Notes: a model not told the origin generated them from the sequence alone. A DNA stretch of 46,209 nt from Flavobacterium sp. ACAM 123 (GCF_000264055.1 NZ_AJXL01000019.1:1-46209), one strand, 5' to 3'; shown: positions 16,809 through 24,498, numbered from the stretch's first letter. Numbers and translations are program-made.

Positions 16809-17504
16809 TTAAACCGCAAAAAATAGCTCTAACTCCTGCAGCGTTTCCTCAGAGGTCTGAATATCTTTTACGATTTCTCCTTTATTTAAAGCTACTATTC
16901 GATCACAAACCTCTACAGTGTGTTGCAAATCATGACTTGAAACTAAGATCGTGACCTCCTTATTTTCAGCTAATTCTTTAAGTACTTTTTTCAACCGATT
17001 AACGCTTGTAGGGTCTAAATTAGCAAAAGGCTCATCCAGAATAATCACTTCCGGATTTCCGATCAGGGTTGCAATTATGCCGACTTTCTTCTGGTTGCCT
17101 TTGGATAAATCACGCAGATATTTTTTATTTTTCAGAATTTCCCCATTAAAAAACTCTTCATGTTTTTCTAAAATAGTATCAATATCTGCCTTGTTTTGAC
17201 CGCGTAAATCGCCAATGAAATAAAAATACTCTTCTGGCGTCAGATAACCTATCAAGAAGCTTTCGTCCAGAAAAGAGGCCGTAAATGGTTTCCAAGCTTC
17301 ACTGATATTCACTTGTACATCCTGATTGAAAATATTCCCTGTGGAAGGTTGGATTAAATCCAATAAAAGGCTGAAAAAAGTAGTTTTTCCAGCTCCGTTA
17401 TTACCTACTAATCCAAAGCTTTCGCCTTTTTTTATTTCTAAAGTATCTATTTTTAATACGGTTGTTCCGTTGTATGTTTTTGAAAGGTTATTTACTTGTA
17501 TCAT
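16809..17504 (-). CDS. ABC transporter ATP-binding protein
   Basis: The 231-residue ATPase has every ABC motif: Walker A GNNGAGKTT (about residues 34-42), signature LSKGNQKK (about 131), Walker B VIILDEPFANLDP (about 149) and the switch His in SSHD (about 190). It pairs with the membrane gene directly upstream (17556-19018), the usual two-gene layout of a DUF5687-type exporter. The substrate is unknown. It is at the end of a minus-strand series starting with padR, so it could be under PadR control like many PadR-linked drug or peptide exporters. Confidence 0.93.
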   Translation of the reverse strand: MIQVNNLSKTYNGTTVLKIDTLEIKKGESFGLVGNNGAGKTTFFSLLLDLIQPSTGNIFNQDVQVNISEAWKPFTASFLDESFLIGYLTPEEYFYFIGDLRGQNKADIDTILEKHEEFFNGEILKNKKYLRDLSKGNQKKVGIIATLIGNPEVIILDEPFANLDPTSVNRLKKVLKELAENKEVTILVSSHDLQHTVEVCDRIVALNKGEIVKDIQTSEETLQELELFFAV

Positions 17505-17555
17505 TTTTTAAAATTTTAATCGTTTAACTGGTTATTTCGTTAATCTGATTTTTAA

Positions 17556-19018
17556 TTATCCTTTTTGTTTATAAGCTGCAATGGTGGCGTATTTCTCTGA
17601 TTTGTATATTTTCTCAATCAAGGAGAACGCTTTCTCTTTAAATGCAAAACCTATCACACCTGCTGATGCTACAAGTGCTAAACCCACATTAGCGCTCACA
17701 TATCTTGAACCTAACCAATACAATAATACAGGCAAAGCTAATTGCGGAATCGATATGAGCATAATTTTTATATTGAATGCTTTTTTATCTCCAAAAGCGC
17801 CTTTTCCTGAACTCAAATCGATAGGTGTTTTTGTGTATGCGCCACCTAGCAAAACCAAATGCGAATTAACTCCAATGTTATAAATTGCACCAACTACTAT
17901 GGTTAAATATATCTGCCATCCAAAATAGAGATAAAACGAGGCAATAGTTGTTGTTAGTATGGTAGCGATTACCATTAGCCACCATTTACTACTCAAATAC
18001 CCTCGATATGGAATATTTTGCGTCATCATTAACTGGTAATAAGCGCTATCCCAACTAGGAACAAATTGTCCAAAAGTAATTAAGAATCCACCGGAGACAA
18101 AAATACCTGCAAAAATATGCATTACAGGACCATAAAAGGCAGTTGTAGAGAAAAACAGAAGACCGTAAAATAAAAACATCACGCTTAATCCAACGGTAGT
18201 TTTAGAACGCTTGTTTCTTTTTATAAGTTTAATGTCATTTTTTAAGAAGGTTCCTATGGTTCCAAATTGATTCAACCACGTTAAATCCTCCGTTTCTGCA
18301 ATATCGTGTTTGCTAGACAATCCAGCATCTAAGTATAAATTGCGTTTGAAATATTGGAAAGTAGCATAGTATAGGGCAATTAAAGCTACAACTGGAATAG
18401 AAAACACCCAATAAGTATTGAAAATAGCATTAAATAATGGCGCCGTATAATCCGTGATATTGAACAATCCATAGTAGTGTAATCCTCCTAAAACCGCCGC
18501 TACTATCAAAAAAAAGTAAATAAATTATCTTTATTACTGAGTATAATATTAATAAAATTGTTGATGTACAACAGTGAAAATATCGAAGAGTACCACAGTA
18601 TTACAGACAACACATCATATCCTTCTACCATCAAAACGATACTAAAGGGAATAAGGAAAAAACCATGAACTAAATTGAAGAATGACAAAATAGTTTTTCC
18701 CAAGGAGAAATGTACAATAGTGGCTTTTTTTATGGGGAAAACCAATAAAGGCCGAATGTTCATTACAGGTATTTTTTGCAACAGCAACCGACTGATTAAA
18801 TCCATCACTACATAATAAATCATGAATTTATTAACCGTTACGATAGGATCCAGATTCATTTTTTTCAAAATATAAAAAGTCCCAATTCCTAATGCCAAAA
18901 AAACCAGAATAAAATAAGCAGCGATGAATCCCATTAGGATTTTTAAACCCAAGTTAGTTGCAAAGGAGGCCGATCTATAAAAGGATTTCCATTCGAGATA
19001 AAGGAATTTTTGAATCAT
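17556..19018 (-). pseudogene. ABC exporter permease (DUF5687-type), single-base frameshift
   Basis: Two abutting open frames make one membrane protein. The first (19018 to 18506) gives 170 residues, with three to four helices, ending NKDNLFTFF; the second continues from 18509 as LIVAAVLGGLHYYGLFN for 317 residues. They meet in a run of eight A on the plus strand (18508-18515). One more base in the run gives a continuous 487-residue permease of the normal family length. Some translation could still occur through slippage on the A8/T8 run. It pairs with the ATPase gene at 16809-17504. Family name is from memory; the membrane permease role is firm. Confidence 0.75.
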
Positions 19019-19066
19019 AGTTTGGTTATTTTGGTTTTACAGTAAGTAATAAAGAACAAGAAAATG

Positions 19067-19774
19067 TTACAGCTTTTCTAATTTATACTCTGGATAGGTG
19101 GCTATTAAATAACTTTCGGCCTTAGAGGGAATAATCTTGAAAATGATAAAAATCAGTATAGAAAACACTACAGAAAAGAAACTCAATCCCAGCACCCAAT
19201 TGGCATTTCCAAAAAAATTATCAGTCTGATCTATTAATTGATTAAAGATATTAAATGGCAAAACAATGATTCCTGCAATACTTCCATATTGATTAATTAT
19301 TTCTTCAAACAACCAAATTTTTTCTTTTGTCTGCGCTTTCAACTGCTTTTTTTTCCTGTTTTTGAAAATTTTATAAAATGAAAATACTGTCAAAATGAGA
19401 TACAGCCCCATAAAAATCCATCCGCTATAAATGCTCACTTTTAAAATGCTAAATAGGAGCAAAGTCATTGCTATCGTCAATACAATCTTTGGGATACCAA
19501 AAAAATCTTTAAAATGCTCCCAAACGATGGAGTTATACTTTTTACTTAAAACTGCCTGTCGTTTTTCTACCATATCCATAAATCCAAAAACGCCAAACTT
19601 CTTAAATTCAACATTTAAGGCTTCGTCAAAACTACGCTTGGGATTCTCCTGCCATTGGGTTTCGATGGCATTGGCTAAATGATCGACTAGCTCTGATTGC
19701 AAGTCATACCATTCTACATAATGCTGGCGAGTAAAAATGAAAAGATGGTCTATTTGTGAGGCGGTTAGTTTCAT
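19067..19774 (-). CDS. Membrane protein with N-terminal DH domain, paralogue A
   Basis: The 235-residue protein starts MKLTASQIDHLFIF and has the domain pattern LTAxQ(I/V)...Y(D/E)(L/I)xxE(L/V)xDHx4E in residues 1-45, followed by an Asn/Lys-rich helix and about four membrane segments (about 95-230). Two neighbours (19786-20457 and 22253-22930) share the plan, so this is a local gene family. The arrangement of a PadR regulator followed by membrane proteins with a short soluble helical N-terminus recalls the PadR-HAAS systems of Firmicutes; this is analogy only. Function unknown. It lies between paralogue B and the exporter permease. Confidence 0.7.
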   Translation of the reverse strand: MKLTASQIDHLFIFTRQHYVEWYDLQSELVDHLANAIETQWQENPKRSFDEALNVEFKKFGVFGFMDMVEKRQAVLSKKYNSIVWEHFKDFFGIPKIVLTIAMTLLLFSILKVSIYSGWIFMGLYLILTVFSFYKIFKNRKKKQLKAQTKEKIWLFEEIINQYGSIAGIIVLPFNIFNQLIDQTDNFFGNANWVLGLSFFSVVFSILIFIIFKIIPSKAESYLIATYPEYKLEKL

Positions 19775-19785
19775 GAATTATAATT

Positions 19786-20457
19786 TTAATCGGCTAATTT
19801 TTTTACAAATTTAAAATGTTGAACTAAAAGTCGAAAACTGTTCAAGAGGAACAACAAAAATACTATTGTAAACGCTAGAGGAACCAACTGAATTTCTAGA
19901 TTTCTATAAAGAGTAGTTATGTCAGAAGTTCCAATCATTATAGTAATTGGATAAAATAAAGTCAAAAAAAATCTTTTGTTAAACAGAGTTGAAAAAACAG
20001 TTTTATGTTTCGATTTTAAAAGAACTATTCCTGCTGAAATAGCGAAAACGGCTCCTATAATAAATAATATTTTAAAACTTATTCCAAGCAGTATTAAAAA
20101 ATCGATATTATGATTAATCCTGAACATTGTAAAAATACTGACAGTAAACAGTAAAGCCAAAACACTAACCCATTTCAATTCTCCTATCGCAGCGCCGGCC
20201 AATTTATCCATTGCAATCTTAGGCCCGAAAAAATGATTTCCCAACAAGAAACCATAGGTTGTAAGTTTTAATTGTGGCTTCCATTTTTTAAAAACCATCT
20301 GCGTGCTTTCTTGAAATGTAAGGCTGTTTTCTTCCATTAAAACTTCAATTTCTGAAGCAATGTGATCCGTAACTTCTAGTTTTATGTCATCATACTTAAG
20401 ACCGTTTAAAACTAAAATTTCGTCGATTAAGGCTATTTGTGAGGCGGTTAATTTCAT
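19786..20457 (-). CDS. Membrane protein with N-terminal DH domain, paralogue B
   Basis: The 223-residue protein opens MKLTASQIALIDEILVLNGLKYDDIKLEVTDHIASEIEVL, the same N-terminal plan as its neighbours, and carries about four membrane segments from residue 90 on. Its first 40 codons and its 5' leader occur twice more upstream, at 20958-21107 and 21604-21753, as truncated copies in the tandem array with the GIY-YIG genes. This copy is the only full-length one. It starts 12 bases before paralogue A begins its own series. Function unknown. Confidence 0.7.
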   Translation of the reverse strand: MKLTASQIALIDEILVLNGLKYDDIKLEVTDHIASEIEVLMEENSLTFQESTQMVFKKWKPQLKLTTYGFLLGNHFFGPKIAMDKLAGAAIGELKWVSVLALLFTVSIFTMFRINHNIDFLILLGISFKILFIIGAVFAISAGIVLLKSKHKTVFSTLFNKRFFLTLFYPITIMIGTSDITTLYRNLEIQLVPLAFTIVFLLFLLNSFRLLVQHFKFVKKLAD

Positions 20458-20543
20458 GTTTTATCTTTATGAAAATTGGTGTTATTTTTTAATTTTTGCT
20501 TTTAGTACGAATTACCAATGACAGAAAAAGACCCCTATTTGTA

Positions 20544-20937
20544 ATGCTGAGGAACGAAGCATCTCTACACTATTCTTCGAACATGTAATTAAGAAAATTC
20601 AAATCTGGATTAATTGTTTTTATTAGTGTGATTTTCTTGTCTTTTTTCCATCCTTTAATTTCTTTTTCTTTAGCGATTGCTATTTGTATCCAAGTAAACT
20701 TTTCAAAATACAATAAATAATGAACATTATATTTAGCTGTAAACGAGTTAGGATTCAAGGATTCTTTGTGCTGCTGTAATCTGATTTTTAAATTATTTGT
20801 AACTCCGGTATATAACACTGTTTTAGCTCTATTAGTTAAAATATAAACGTAATAATTATGATACCCTTCTTGAAATTCTATCATGTTATTTTTGTGTTTA
20901 ATGTCCCGTTTTATGGAGATGCTTCGTTCCTCAGCAT
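20544..20937. mobile_element. REP-like inverted-repeat GIY-YIG cassette, copy 1
   Basis: A GIY-YIG nuclease gene (20570-20884) is held between the 19-mer ATGCTGAGGAACGAAGCAT (20544-20562) and its reverse complement (20919-20937). The repeat is itself an imperfect palindrome (ATGCT...AGCAT), like REP elements. The same cassette stands at 21190-21583 and 21836-22230. The cassettes are only 394-395 bp long. No DDE or tyrosine transposase and no target-site duplication are visible, so mobility is inferred. Confidence 0.6.
20570..20884 (-). CDS. Small GIY-YIG nuclease family protein, copy 1
   Basis: This 104-residue protein is a single GIY-YIG domain of the YhbQ/UPF0213 type. The motif pair is YVY (12-14) and YTG (25-27); R35, H39 (RLQQH), E73 (KEKEIKGW) and N92 (INP) match the family's conserved residues, so it looks active. 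GIY-YIG nucleases cut DNA with a single metal; stand-alone small ones have no agreed role. It is flanked within 8 and 35 bases by REP-like inverted repeats and has two near-identical sisters 646 and 1292 bases upstream. It differs from copies 2 and 3 at a few positions, for example N18-R19 and the end NYMFEE. Confidence 0.85.
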   Translation of the reverse strand: MIEFQEGYHNYYVYILTNRAKTVLYTGVTNNLKIRLQQHKESLNPNSFTAKYNVHYLLYFEKFTWIQIAIAKEKEIKGWKKDKKITLIKTINPDLNFLNYMFEE

Positions 20938-20957
20938 GACAAGTTACTATTGGTATG

Positions 20958-21107
20958 CTAATTACTATTCGGAATAGATTGCGTTTTTAAAACTTCAATC
21001 TCAGAAGCTATATGATCCATAACTTCTAGTTTTATATCGTCGTATGTAAGACTGTTTAAAACTAAAGTCTCATCTATAAAGGCTATTTGTTGGTTAGTTA
21101 GTTTCAT
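20958..21107 (-). pseudogene. Truncated 5' copy of paralogue B, repeat 1
   Basis: The ATG at 21107 opens a 49-codon frame that matches the first 40 residues of paralogue B (MKLTNQQIAFIDETLVLNSL..., ending EIEVL) and then has a 9-residue tail KTQSIPNSN before TAG. The leader before the ATG is also like that of paralogue B. The remaining 180 or so codons of the gene are missing. Copy 21604-21753 has the same end, so the cut predates the duplication. Confidence 0.75.
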
Positions 21108-21189
21108 GTTTTGTCTTTGCGAAAATTGGTAATTTTTTTAACGTTTTGAAATATTTGTTTTTAATATGAATCTTCTCAATTACTCTGTC

Positions 21190-21583
21190 ATGTTGAGGAA
21201 CGAAGCATCTCTACAACGCTATTCAAACAAGTAATTAAGAAAATTCAAATCTGGATTAATTGTTTTTATTAGTGTGATTTTATTGTCTTTTTTCCATCCT
21301 TTAATTTCTTTTTCTTTAGCAATTGCTATTTGTATCCAAGTAAACTTTTCATAATACAATAAATAATGAACATTATATTTGGCTGTAAACGAATTAGGAT
21401 TCAGGGATTCTTTGTTTTGTTGTAGCCGAATTTTTAAATTATTTGAAACTCCTGTATACAACACTTTATTCGCTTTATTGGTTAGAATATAAACGTAATA
21501 ATTATGATACCCTTCTTGAAATTCTATCATGTTATTTTTGTGTTTAATGTCCCGTTTTATGGAGATGCTTCGTTCCTCAGCAT
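21190..21583. mobile_element. REP-like inverted-repeat GIY-YIG cassette, copy 2
   Basis: The repeats lie at 21190-21208 and 21565-21583 around the GIY-YIG gene 21219-21530. The left repeat has one change (ATGTT for ATGCT), which breaks its own ATGCT/AGCAT hairpin; the right one is identical to those of the other copies. The size is 394 bp, like copy 1. Confidence 0.6.
21219..21530 (-). CDS. Small GIY-YIG nuclease family protein, copy 2
   Basis: The 103-residue sister of the protein at 20570-20884 has YVY (12-14), YTG (25-27), R35, E73 and N92, but the conserved His39 of RLQQH is Asn here (RLQQN). This position helps catalysis in many GIY-YIG enzymes, so this copy may be weak or inactive. The frame is otherwise fully open, and most differences from the other copies are conservative. 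It lies between inverted repeats at 21190-21208 and 21565-21583. Confidence 0.82.
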   Translation of the reverse strand: MIEFQEGYHNYYVYILTNKANKVLYTGVSNNLKIRLQQNKESLNPNSFTAKYNVHYLLYYEKFTWIQIAIAKEKEIKGWKKDNKITLIKTINPDLNFLNYLFE

Positions 21584-21603
21584 GACAAGTTACTATTGGT
21601 ATG

Positions 21604-21753
21604 CTAATTACTATTCGGAATAGATTGCGTTTTTAAAACTTCAATCTCAGAAGCTATATGATCCATAACTTCTAGTTTTATATCGTCGTATATAAGACCG
21701 TTTAAAACTAAGGTTTCGTTGATAAAGGCTATTTGTGGGGCGGTTAATTTCAT
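21604..21753 (-). pseudogene. Truncated 5' copy of paralogue B, repeat 2
   Basis: The frame from the ATG at 21753 runs 49 codons and matches paralogue B for its first 40 residues (MKLTAPQIAFINETLVLNGL...), then the same tail KTQSIPNSN and TAG as the copy at 20958-21107. Its leader is almost identical to that of the full gene. It could still be translated into a 49-residue peptide with the whole conserved N-terminal domain and no membrane part. Confidence 0.75.
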
Positions 21754-21835
21754 GTTTTATCTTTATGAAAATTGGTGTTGTTTTTTAACGATTTGAAATA
21801 TTTTTTTTAATATTAATCTTCTCAATTACTTTGTC

Positions 21836-22230
21836 ATGCTGAGGAACGAAGCATCTCTACAACGCTATTCAAACAAGTAATTAAGAAAACTCAACTCAGG
21901 GTTAATTGTTTTTATTAGTGTGATTTTCTTGTCTTTTTTCCATCCTTTAATTTCTTTTTCTTTAGCGATTGCTATTTGTATCCAAGTAAATTTTTCAAAA
22001 TACAATAAAAAATGAACATTATATTTGGCTGTAAACGAGTTAGGATTCAAGGATTCTTTGTGTTGTTGTAGCCGAATTTTTAAATTATTTGTAACGCCAG
22101 TATACAAGACCGTTTTAGCTTTATTGGTTAAAATATAAACGTAATAACTATGATACCCTTCTTGAAATTCTATCATCGCAATTTTCGTGTTTAATATCCC
22201 GTTTTATGGAGATGCTTCGTTCCTCAGCAT
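21836..22230. mobile_element. REP-like inverted-repeat GIY-YIG cassette, copy 3
   Basis: The best-kept cassette: the core 19-mers are at 21836-21854 and 22212-22230, and the perfect inverted repeat extends to 31 bp (21827-21857 and 22209-22239). It ends 13 bases before the stop codon of paralogue C. The outer arms read on to ...TTTGTCATG and CATGACAAA... with no direct duplication of target bases seen. Probably the founding copy of the array. Confidence 0.65.
21865..22176 (-). CDS. Small GIY-YIG nuclease family protein, copy 3
   Basis: The 103-residue protein is the same family as the two copies downstream. YVY (12-14), YTG (25-27), R35, H39, E73 and N92 are all present, so it is probably active. 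It differs from copy 1 at a few places (N10 is Ser, HFLLYF for HYLLYF, NPEL for NPDL). It lies between the longest and most exact inverted repeats, 8 bases inside the left arm and about 35 inside the right. It is next to paralogue C at 22253. Confidence 0.85.
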   Translation of the reverse strand: MIEFQEGYHSYYVYILTNKAKTVLYTGVTNNLKIRLQQHKESLNPNSFTAKYNVHFLLYFEKFTWIQIAIAKEKEIKGWKKDKKITLIKTINPELSFLNYLFE

Positions 22231-22252
22231 GACAAAGTAGGTTTTGATAATT

Positions 22253-22930
22253 CTAAATTAATTGATATTGTCGTTTAATATCAGAAACCACTTTATTTGT
22301 TAAATGTCTACCCGTAAAGACAAGTAAAATCCCCAGCACCCAAATACAACAAAAAGGAATAAACAATAAATGATTGTACTCAAAATTTTCTTTAAATGGC
22401 TTTGCCAATATTAAGGGGTAAAACGACAGCAGTAAAGCGCTATTATTCATTTTATAAGCTGTTTCAAGCGCCAAGAAACCTCTATCGTCTATTTTTTTAA
22501 AACGATACCAATTTAAAATCGAAAGTGCAGAAAAACCAATTAACATTCCAAATAAAACCCTCATGTAGACTACAATGTTATCAAAATAAAAAGTTCCTTG
22601 ATAAATTAAAAATACAGCTAGCGCACTTGCAAATATTTTTGGAAACTTTAAATAATCAGCAACCATCGCCCATTGTGCTTTTCTGTGCTCTTTTCTTAGT
22701 ATTTCGGTTCGCTCCTTTTCAATTGCTTTAAAACCATTCCTTCCAAACTTTTCCTCAGCATATTGTTTTACCTGATAAAAAGTAAGCTCCGAGTCTTTCG
22801 CCCAAAACTCTTCCATACTAGAAACCATATGATCCGTCAATTCTACTTGCAATTCATACCATTTGATGTCGCGAGATTCGATGTAATCAGCTATATATTC
22901 GACCTGTCCTGCTGTTAATTTATTTTCCAT
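22253..22930 (-). CDS. Membrane protein with N-terminal DH domain, paralogue C
   Basis: The 225-residue protein begins MENKLTAGQVEYIADYIESRDIKWYELQVELTDHMVSSMEEFW, the same N-terminal domain as paralogues A and B (LTAxQ, YELQ-E-L-DH, E). It is followed by a charged helix to about residue 90 and by about four membrane segments. The gene starts 4 bases after the padR stop, so the two are co-transcribed and this protein is the direct partner of the regulator. It is likely to sense or transmit a signal, by analogy with other PadR-linked membrane proteins; no ligand is known. Confidence 0.72.
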   Translation of the reverse strand: MENKLTAGQVEYIADYIESRDIKWYELQVELTDHMVSSMEEFWAKDSELTFYQVKQYAEEKFGRNGFKAIEKERTEILRKEHRKAQWAMVADYLKFPKIFASALAVFLIYQGTFYFDNIVVYMRVLFGMLIGFSALSILNWYRFKKIDDRGFLALETAYKMNNSALLLSFYPLILAKPFKENFEYNHLLFIPFCCIWVLGILLVFTGRHLTNKVVSDIKRQYQLI

Positions 22931-22934
22931 AAAA

Positions 22935-23276
22935 TTAAAATTCTAATTTAGGACTTGGGTTCACTAAGGATTGCATCGTTCTAATAAAATCTTCCAGTTC
23001 TGCGAGTCGGTTCACGGTTTCCTTAGTTCCCGCTTCTGTAAGTTTATAATATTTTCGCATCCGGTTATCCACTTTTTCAATTTCTACATCTAGAATACCT
23101 TCGGCTTCGAGTTTGTGCAAAGCAGGATAGAGCGCACCTTCAGTGATATTGAGCTCCCCTTGGGTTATCGCTTTTACTTTTTGAGTGATTTCATACCCAT
23201 ACATCTTACCATTTTCCTCTAGTAATTTCATGATAATGGTATTTAAACTTCCTTTATACAACTGTGAATTTTTCAT
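22935..23276 (-). CDS. PadR family transcriptional regulator
   Basis: The 113-residue winged-helix protein has the PadR signature LYKGSLNTIIMKLLEENGKMYGYEITQKV, then ITEGALYPALHKLEAEGIL and the wing KVDNRMRKYYKLTEAG. I start it at the ATG at 23276 (MKNSQLYKG); the frame could reach a GTG at 23297, but that adds MPRNGKK and nothing conserved. PadR proteins repress drug-response, transporter and membrane genes. The candidate operator at 23320-23360 overlaps its own promoter, so self-repression is likely. The downstream series (paralogues, exporter) are its natural targets. Confidence 0.92.
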   Translation of the reverse strand: MKNSQLYKGSLNTIIMKLLEENGKMYGYEITQKVKAITQGELNITEGALYPALHKLEAEGILDVEIEKVDNRMRKYYKLTEAGTKETVNRLAELEDFIRTMQSLVNPSPKLEF

Positions 23277-23319
23277 TTTTTTTCCATTGCGAGGCACTAT
23301 GCCATCTCCTTTTTAAAAA

Positions 23320-23360
23320 CAAATATACATAAGATTCTTATACATAACTGTTCTATGTAT
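23320..23360 (-). promoter_or_regulatory. padR promoter with half-site array
   Basis: The minus strand has TATATTTG at 23320-23327, a perfect -7 box. Three 7-base half-sites are ATACATA at 23325-23331 and 23340-23346 and TATGTAT at 23354-23360. The last two form a perfect inverted repeat with a 7-base gap. The array spans the expected RNA polymerase site, as for a self-repressing PadR operator, although the half-site order differs from the classical ATGT-N8-ACAT pattern. Confidence 0.55.
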
Positions 23361-23404
23361 AAAAAAATTCAAAGACTTTAATTTAAGAAACCTATTCTGT
23401 TTAG

Positions 23405-23412
23405 TATATTTG
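23405..23412 (+). promoter_or_regulatory. Candidate -7 box for the PaaE-like gene
   Basis: TATATTTG matches TAnnTTTG and lies 16 bases before the ATG at 23428. That leaves a leader of only a few bases, so the -7 reading may be off by one box or the transcript is nearly leaderless. No -33 TTTG is seen. Confidence 0.35.
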
Positions 23413-23427
23413 TAAAAAAATTAAACT

Positions 23428-24477
23428 ATGTCCTCATTTTTAAAACTAATTATAAAAGAAATCCGACGCGAAACTAAGGACGCGATTTCAATACTTTTTA
23501 ATGTTCCTGAAGAATTAAAGCCTGATTATGCTTTTATTGCAGGACAGTACCTCAATTTACGTTTAACGCTTGACGGTGAAGAAATTCGCCGTGCTTATTC
23601 TATTTGCTCTTCTCCAGAAAGTGGTGAATTGCGAATCTCAGTAAAAGCAGTGAAAAACGGAGTGTTCTCTCAGTTTGCCAACACTAAACTAAAGGTAGGA
23701 CAAGCGCTTGAAGTAGGACAACCAGAAGGAAAGTTTCTATTTGAGCCTAAAGCAGACCGACAAAAAAATTATGCTGCATTTGTATCTGGAAGTGGTATAA
23801 CACCAGTACTTTCGATCATTAAAAGCGTACTAACAAGCGAACCTAAAAGCTCTTTTGTACTAGTCTATGGTAATAAAACGCCTGAAGACGTGATGTTTAG
23901 CAAAGAATTACATGATTTACAGCTACAACATGTGGGTCGCTTTTTTATTCACAGTGTTTTTAGCCAAGCCAAAGTGGAAGATGCTCTATTTGGTCGAATC
24001 GAAAAGTCAACCGTGAATTATATTATGAACAACAAACACAAGGAGCTAGAATTTGATAAATTCTACTTGTGTGGCCCAGAGACTATGATCGAAGTAGTTA
24101 CGAGCGTTTTGAAAGAGAAAAACGTCAAAGAATCAGCTATAAAATTTGAGCTATTTACTGCGTCTTCACATGAAAATGTGATACAAGATTTAGAAGGACA
24201 TACAAAAATTACGGTTATGGTGGATGACGAGGAAACCACTTTTGAAATGTCTCAAAAACAAACGCTACTGGAAGCTGCCCTAAAACAAGGCTTAGACGCT
24301 CCTTACTCTTGTCAGGGAGGTATTTGTAGTAGCTGTTTAGCTAGAGTAACATCGGGAACTGCAGAAATGTCAAAAAACTCTATCCTAACAGATGGTGAAA
24401 TAGCCTCTGGACTAGTTCTTACCTGCCAAGCGCATCCTACATCAGAAACAATCTATGTGGATTATGATGATGTCTAG
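23428..24477 (+). CDS. Ferredoxin reductase with FAD and 2Fe-2S domains (PaaE-like)
   Basis: The 349-residue protein has three domains: FAD-binding barrel (1-100, RAYSICSS), NAD(P)-binding domain (105-240, SGSGITPVLSII and YLCGPETMI) and C-terminal plant-type ferredoxin (255-349) with SCQGGICSSC then LTCQ, the four cluster Cys. This is the plan of PaaE, the reductase of the phenylacetyl-CoA epoxidase, but no other paa gene is nearby. In flavobacteria such stand-alone copies are common and probably feed electrons to another oxygenase or desaturase. It is monocistronic, ends in a clear terminator and is divergent from padR. Confidence 0.9.
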   Translation: MSSFLKLIIKEIRRETKDAISILFNVPEELKPDYAFIAGQYLNLRLTLDGEEIRRAYSICSSPESGELRISVKAVKNGVFSQFANTKLKVGQALEVGQPEGKFLFEPKADRQKNYAAFVSGSGITPVLSIIKSVLTSEPKSSFVLVYGNKTPEDVMFSKELHDLQLQHVGRFFIHSVFSQAKVEDALFGRIEKSTVNYIMNNKHKELEFDKFYLCGPETMIEVVTSVLKEKNVKESAIKFELFTASSHENVIQDLEGHTKITVMVDDEETTFEMSQKQTLLEAALKQGLDAPYSCQGGICSSCLARVTSGTAEMSKNSILTDGEIASGLVLTCQAHPTSETIYVDYDDV

Positions 24478-24498
24478 GAAATAAAGATCACCTATTTA

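Larger units (their letters stand above)
20339..22239. repeat. Tandem array, about 646-bp unit, three copies
   Basis: The unit is a paralogue B 5' fragment (about 120 bases of code plus leader), the GIY-YIG cassette, and a 50-base linker. Corresponding points are AAAACTTCAAT at 20339, 20989 and 21635, and the cassette starts at 20544, 21190 and 21836 (spacing 646 and 646). The outermost unit runs into paralogue C. Units differ by scattered substitutions, so the duplication is not recent. Confidence 0.8.

Noticed and set aside
20570..20884. UvrC or another excinuclease subunit
   Set aside because: GIY-YIG proteins of about 100 residues are often mislabelled as UvrC; the UvrBC-binding, RNase H-like and helix-hairpin-helix domains are absent.
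20339..22239. CRISPR-like array
   Set aside because: The period is about 646 bp and the repeated units hold genes; there are no 25-40-base repeats with unique spacers and no cas genes.
20544..22239. Classical insertion sequence
   Set aside because: Inverted repeats are present, but there is no transposase and no visible target duplication; the only gene inside is a GIY-YIG nuclease.
23428..24477. Phenylacetate degradation gene paaE
   Set aside because: Domain order matches PaaE, but no paaABCD or other paa gene is in the window, so the pathway name is not assigned.
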